Shown: one piece after another, positions 5,616 to 7,879 of the stretch
How positions within the stretch are numbered: position 1 is the stretch's first letter
Layout: the number at the start of each line of letters is the position of its first letter
Translations under genes and position numbers: made by a program
DNA from: DATAQC01 sp039649175
Lineage (GTDB): Bacteria; Actinomycetota; Acidimicrobiia; Acidimicrobiales; AC-14
DNA: 7,879 bases
Assembly: GCA_039649175.1 (NCBI GenBank)
Contig: JBBWZS010000063.1
Span: 1 to 7,879, forward strand
Direction: 5' to 3'
The notes under the pieces: generated by a model
Database searches by the model: none
What the model was told of the DNA's origin: nothing
The model's input: only the letters and a program-made list of their open reading frames with translations

Positions 5616-6355
5616 GACAGCAGCTCGTAAGTGGAGTTGTCGGCGTAGGTGAGGCGGCCGACGAAGGGGGAGCCCACCCGCAGGCCGATGTGGCGTTCCT
5701 CGCGCAGCACCAGCCCGTCGGCGGGGGCGAACCAGTCGTCGACGACCGCCCCACCGTCGGTGGCGCCCGAGAACACCGTCGTCCACCGGGTGTGGCGGGC
5801 GGGGGTCGACCGGCCGGCGACGTCGACAGGCTCGTCGCCCACGTACTCCACCGTCTGGGCAGCGCGGGTGTCCTCGTCGCGGCACTCCCAACGCGAGGAG
5901 GCGCCCGGGGCCAGGCCGGCGCCGTCGAACGAACCCGCGTCGCAGGTGAACGACTGGGTCCCGTGGGTCCACCAGTAGGCGATGTCGGTGCCGTACGACG
6001 TCAGGGCGGCGCCACAACGGTCGTAGTACTCGAGGTGCTGGACCAGGAACCACTGCTGCTCGCGCACGCCACAACCCCGGCGGGTGACGATGCGCACGGT
6101 GACCGAGGGGTAGTCGCGCCGGTAGTCGAACAGCGAGATGTGCTCACCGCCGGTGGTGCGGTAGCGGTAGACGCCGGGCACGGGCAGGCCGGGTACCCCC
6201 GCAGCCGCTGCCGGTCCGGCGGCGCGGAAGCGGCGCAGGGCCTCGGTCGGGTCGACGGCCGAGACCCAGTACCGGCCGCCGATGAGGAAGGCCGGGAGGC
6301 CCACGGCCACGAGGACACCGAGGGCGATGAGGCGGTGACGGGTCTCGGCCCGCAC
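5597..6355 (-). CDS. Membrane-anchored exported protein of unknown function behind crtB
   Basis: A 252-residue protein starting at GTG 6355, two bases after the crtB stop and so very likely co-translated with it. One N-terminal hydrophobic segment (about 9-26, after the basic MRAETRHR) looks like a signal anchor, with the rest outside the membrane. The outer part has a pattern of aromatic and beta-strand-like segments, including VPGVYRYRTTGGEHIS (59-74), a YP at 82-83, and WFAPADGLVLREER (208-221). Four cysteines (95, 114, 138, 158) could form two disulfides. I recognise no enzyme motif. The WFAPADGLVLREE segment resembles beta-rich, lipid- or precursor-binding exported domains, but this is a weak impression. 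Its place in the crtI-crtB operon suggests a link to carotenoid transport, membrane placement or stress sensing, which is inference. The upstream extension of the frame, antisense-like within crtB, is not used. Confidence 0.78.
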   Translation of the reverse strand: MRAETRHRLIALGVLVAVGLPAFLIGGRYWVSAVDPTEALRRFRAAGPAAAAGVPGLPVPGVYRYRTTGGEHISLFDYRRDYPSVTVRIVTRRGCGVREQQWFLVQHLEYYDRCGAALTSYGTDIAYWWTHGTQSFTCDAGSFDGAGLAPGASSRWECRDEDTRAAQTVEYVGDEPVDVAGRSTPARHTRWTTVFSGATDGGAVVDDWFAPADGLVLREERHIGLRVGSPFVGRLTYADNSTYELLSTAPDR

Positions 6356-6357
6356 CC

Positions 6358-7221
6358 TCAGTGCCCGGCGATGCGGGGGCGGGAGATCCGGGCGGCCACC
6401 GCCAGCTTGCGCCACGTCGGCACCCGCACCCGCTGGCTGAACACGTCGTAGTCGACGGCCTCGATGCGGTCGAGGATGCCCGAGTAGAGGGCACGCGCCC
6501 CCCGGATGCAGCGCCCCGACCGGTCCGGGAGCATGGCGATGCCCAGGTCGGCCGACGCGAAGATGCGGCGGGTCCGGGCGATCTCGAAGGCCATGCACTT
6601 GCGCCATTCCGGCGTCACCCGGCGCAACCAGGGATCGGCGCCGAAGCTGCGAAGGTCCTCCTGGGGGACGTAGACGCGCCCCCGGTCGAGGTCTTCGGCC
6701 ACGTCACGCCAGAAGTTGGAAAGCTGGAAGGCGACTCCCAGGTCGCGGGCGTGGGCGAAGGCTTCGGGGCGGATCGGCTCCAGGATGGGCAACATCATCT
6801 CGCCGATGACGGCGGCCGAGCCGTCCATGTAGTCACAGAGGTCGTCGAAGGTCTCGTAGGTCTCGACGGTGAAGTCCATGGTCATCGACCGCAGGAAGCG
6901 GCGGAAGCACTCCGGGTCGAGGTCGAACGCCCGCACCGTGTGGCACACGGCCTTCAGCACGGGGTCGTCGGAGCTTCCCCTCTCCAGGTCGACGAAGAAG
7001 CGGTCGCCGAAATCGGCGAGGGCCACCCGGCGCTCGTCCACGGTGGCCGTCGAGCCGAGATCGTCGACGATGTCGTCGGCGTACCGGCAGAACCCGTAGA
7101 GGGCATGCACGTGGTGGCGCTTGACGTTGGGCAGCAGGGCGGTCGACCAGTAGTAGGTCGTGCCGTACCGGCGGTTCAGCCGGCGACAGCGCGCGTAGGA
7201 CTCCTCGAGGGTGAGGGTCAC
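6358..7221 (-). CDS. crtB: Phytoene synthase
   Basis: CrtB joins two geranylgeranyl diphosphates head-to-head to phytoene, the first committed step of C40 carotenoid synthesis, at the membrane surface. The 287-residue product shows both Asp-rich substrate/Mg-binding motifs: DDIVDD (49-54) within YGFCRYADDIVDD, and RDVAED (172-177) followed by LDRGRVYVPQEDL (178-190). Other family segments are YMDGSAAVIGEMMLPIL (131-147) and a C-terminal RGARALYSGIL. Length is normal for bacterial CrtB. The start is GTG 7221, four bases after the crtI stop and without a convincing Shine-Dalgarno, so coupling to crtI translation is likely. The frame runs further upstream to 7533, but that part lies inside crtI and is not family-like. 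A squalene-synthase-like enzyme of the same superfamily is less likely given crtI next door. Confidence 0.95.
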   Translation of the reverse strand: MTLTLEESYARCRRLNRRYGTTYYWSTALLPNVKRHHVHALYGFCRYADDIVDDLGSTATVDERRVALADFGDRFFVDLERGSSDDPVLKAVCHTVRAFDLDPECFRRFLRSMTMDFTVETYETFDDLCDYMDGSAAVIGEMMLPILEPIRPEAFAHARDLGVAFQLSNFWRDVAEDLDRGRVYVPQEDLRSFGADPWLRRVTPEWRKCMAFEIARTRRIFASADLGIAMLPDRSGRCIRGARALYSGILDRIEAVDYDVFSQRVRVPTWRKLAVAARISRPRIAGH

Positions 7222-7225
7222 GGCG

Positions 7226-7879
7226 TCAGCCGTTGGGGTGGGCCAGCTCGTCGATGCGCTCGGCCGCCAAGCGGCCGGAGAGCAGGACCATGGGCACGCC
7301 GACGCCGGGCACCGTGCCCGAGCCCACGAACACCACGCCGGGCACACGCTTGTCCACGTTGTTGGGCCGGAAAGGGCCGGTCTGGAAGAAGTTGTGGGCC
7401 AACGCGAAAGGCGTGCCCCGCGACATGCCCTGGCGTTCCCAATCGGCGGGGTCGACGAAGCGCTCGACCTCCACGTCGGTGGGGTAGCCGAGGGCGCCCA
7501 CCCTGGCCACCAGGTCGTCTTTGAACCGGTCACGACGACGCGACCAGTCGACCCGGCCCTCGAGGTTGGGGGTGGGCTCGAGCACGTAGAGCGACCGCCG
7601 CCCCTCGGGGGCCAGCGACGGGTCGGACACGCTGGGGCTGCTCACCAGGATGGACGGGTCGGGCATGATCTCACCCCGGTCGAGCAGGGCCTCGAACGCC
7701 TCGGCCCACTGGTCGCCGAAGTGGATGTTGTGATGGGCGGCGCCGGGAGGCAGGTCGCCCTTCACCCCGGCCAGCCACACCGCGCACGACGGCGAGTAGT
7801 TGCCCTTTCGGGCCACCCGGGGAGCGGGCAGGTCGCCGAGCAGGTCGCGGTAGGCCACGGGGAGGTCGGGGTTGAGCAC
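7226..7879 (-). CDS. crtI: Phytoene desaturase CrtI, C-terminal part (cut by right window edge)
   Basis: CrtI is an FAD-dependent desaturase that introduces double bases of conjugation into phytoene to give lycopene or a related polyene. Only the last 217 codons are present; the family is usually about 500 residues, so the FAD-binding N-terminus lies beyond base 7879 and the true start cannot be called. Visible family segments are NPDLPVAYRDLL at the very edge, KGNYSPSCAVWLAGV, HHNIHFGDQW, LYVLEPTPNLEGRVDW, and the C-terminal signature GSGTVPGVGVPMVLLSGRLAAERI (split around Gly-x-Gly-x-Pro). It is the first visible gene of a leftward operon with crtB four bases downstream. A related CrtI-type enzyme such as a carotenoid ketolase or a desaturase with different step number cannot be excluded from this part alone. 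Confidence 0.93.
   Translation of the reverse strand: MLNPDLPVAYRDLLGDLPAPRVARKGNYSPSCAVWLAGVKGDLPPGAAHHNIHFGDQWAEAFEALLDRGEIMPDPSILVSSPSVSDPSLAPEGRRSLYVLEPTPNLEGRVDWSRRRDRFKDDLVARVGALGYPTDVEVERFVDPADWERQGMSRGTPFALAHNFFQTGPFRPNNVDKRVPGVVFVGSGTVPGVGVPMVLLSGRLAAERIDELAHPNG

Noticed and set aside
4474..5754. Long minus-strand open frame continuous with the CDP-alcohol phosphatidyltransferase gene
   Set aside because: It is antisense to the well-supported glycosyltransferase, is Gly/Arg/Pro-rich, and shows no family features before about 4473.
6361..7524. Plus-strand frame of 387 codons across crtB and crtI
   Set aside because: It is antisense to two recognised genes and has no recognisable domain.

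Overview
The window is high-GC DNA, roughly 70% over most of its length, with dense, short-spaced genes and frequent GTG starts. Together with a split, heterodimeric lycopene cyclase (CrtYc/CrtYd), this points to an actinobacterium. I suspect a deep-branching lineage such as Acidimicrobiia, but that is inference. No RNA genes, insertion sequences or CRISPR arrays are visible, and no gene-free stretch exceeds about 300 bases.

The layout from left to right is as follows. (1) Positions 1-872, minus strand: a lipoprotein gene and, overlapping its end by 19 bases, the start of a second exported protein cut off by the window edge. This part has clearly lower GC, and the distal half of the lipoprotein gene uses AT-rich codons unlike the rest. 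(2) Positions 873-1111: a spacer holding a possible 46-residue signal-peptide-like ORF that overlaps the dxs stop by GTGA. (3) Positions 1108-3015, minus: dxs, for 1-deoxy-D-xylulose-5-phosphate synthase. (4) Positions 3133-3833, plus: crtYc and crtYd, overlapping by 4 bases and divergent from dxs. (5) Positions 3721-4473, minus: a CDP-alcohol phosphatidyltransferase-family membrane enzyme whose 3' end overlaps crtYd tail-to-tail by 113 bases. (6) Positions 4561-5577, plus: a family 2 glycosyltransferase of the carotenoid/hopanoid-associated type. (7) Positions 5597-7879, minus: an operon reading crtI (3' part only), crtB, then a membrane-anchored exported protein of unknown function. A strong hairpin separates this operon from the convergent glycosyltransferase gene.

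Most of the window is a carotenoid locus. DXS makes the first committed precursor of the MEP pathway. CrtB condenses two geranylgeranyl diphosphates to phytoene, CrtI desaturates phytoene to lycopene, and CrtYc/CrtYd cyclise the lycopene ends. The glycosyltransferase probably decorates a hydroxylated carotenoid or related lipid. The CDP-alcohol phosphatidyltransferase homologue, which lacks the usual Arg in its signature motif, and the exported protein behind crtB are the two members with no obvious textbook role; they are the best candidates for something new. No crtE (GGPP synthase), idi, UbiA-type C50 elongase or carotenoid hydroxylase/hydratase is visible here.
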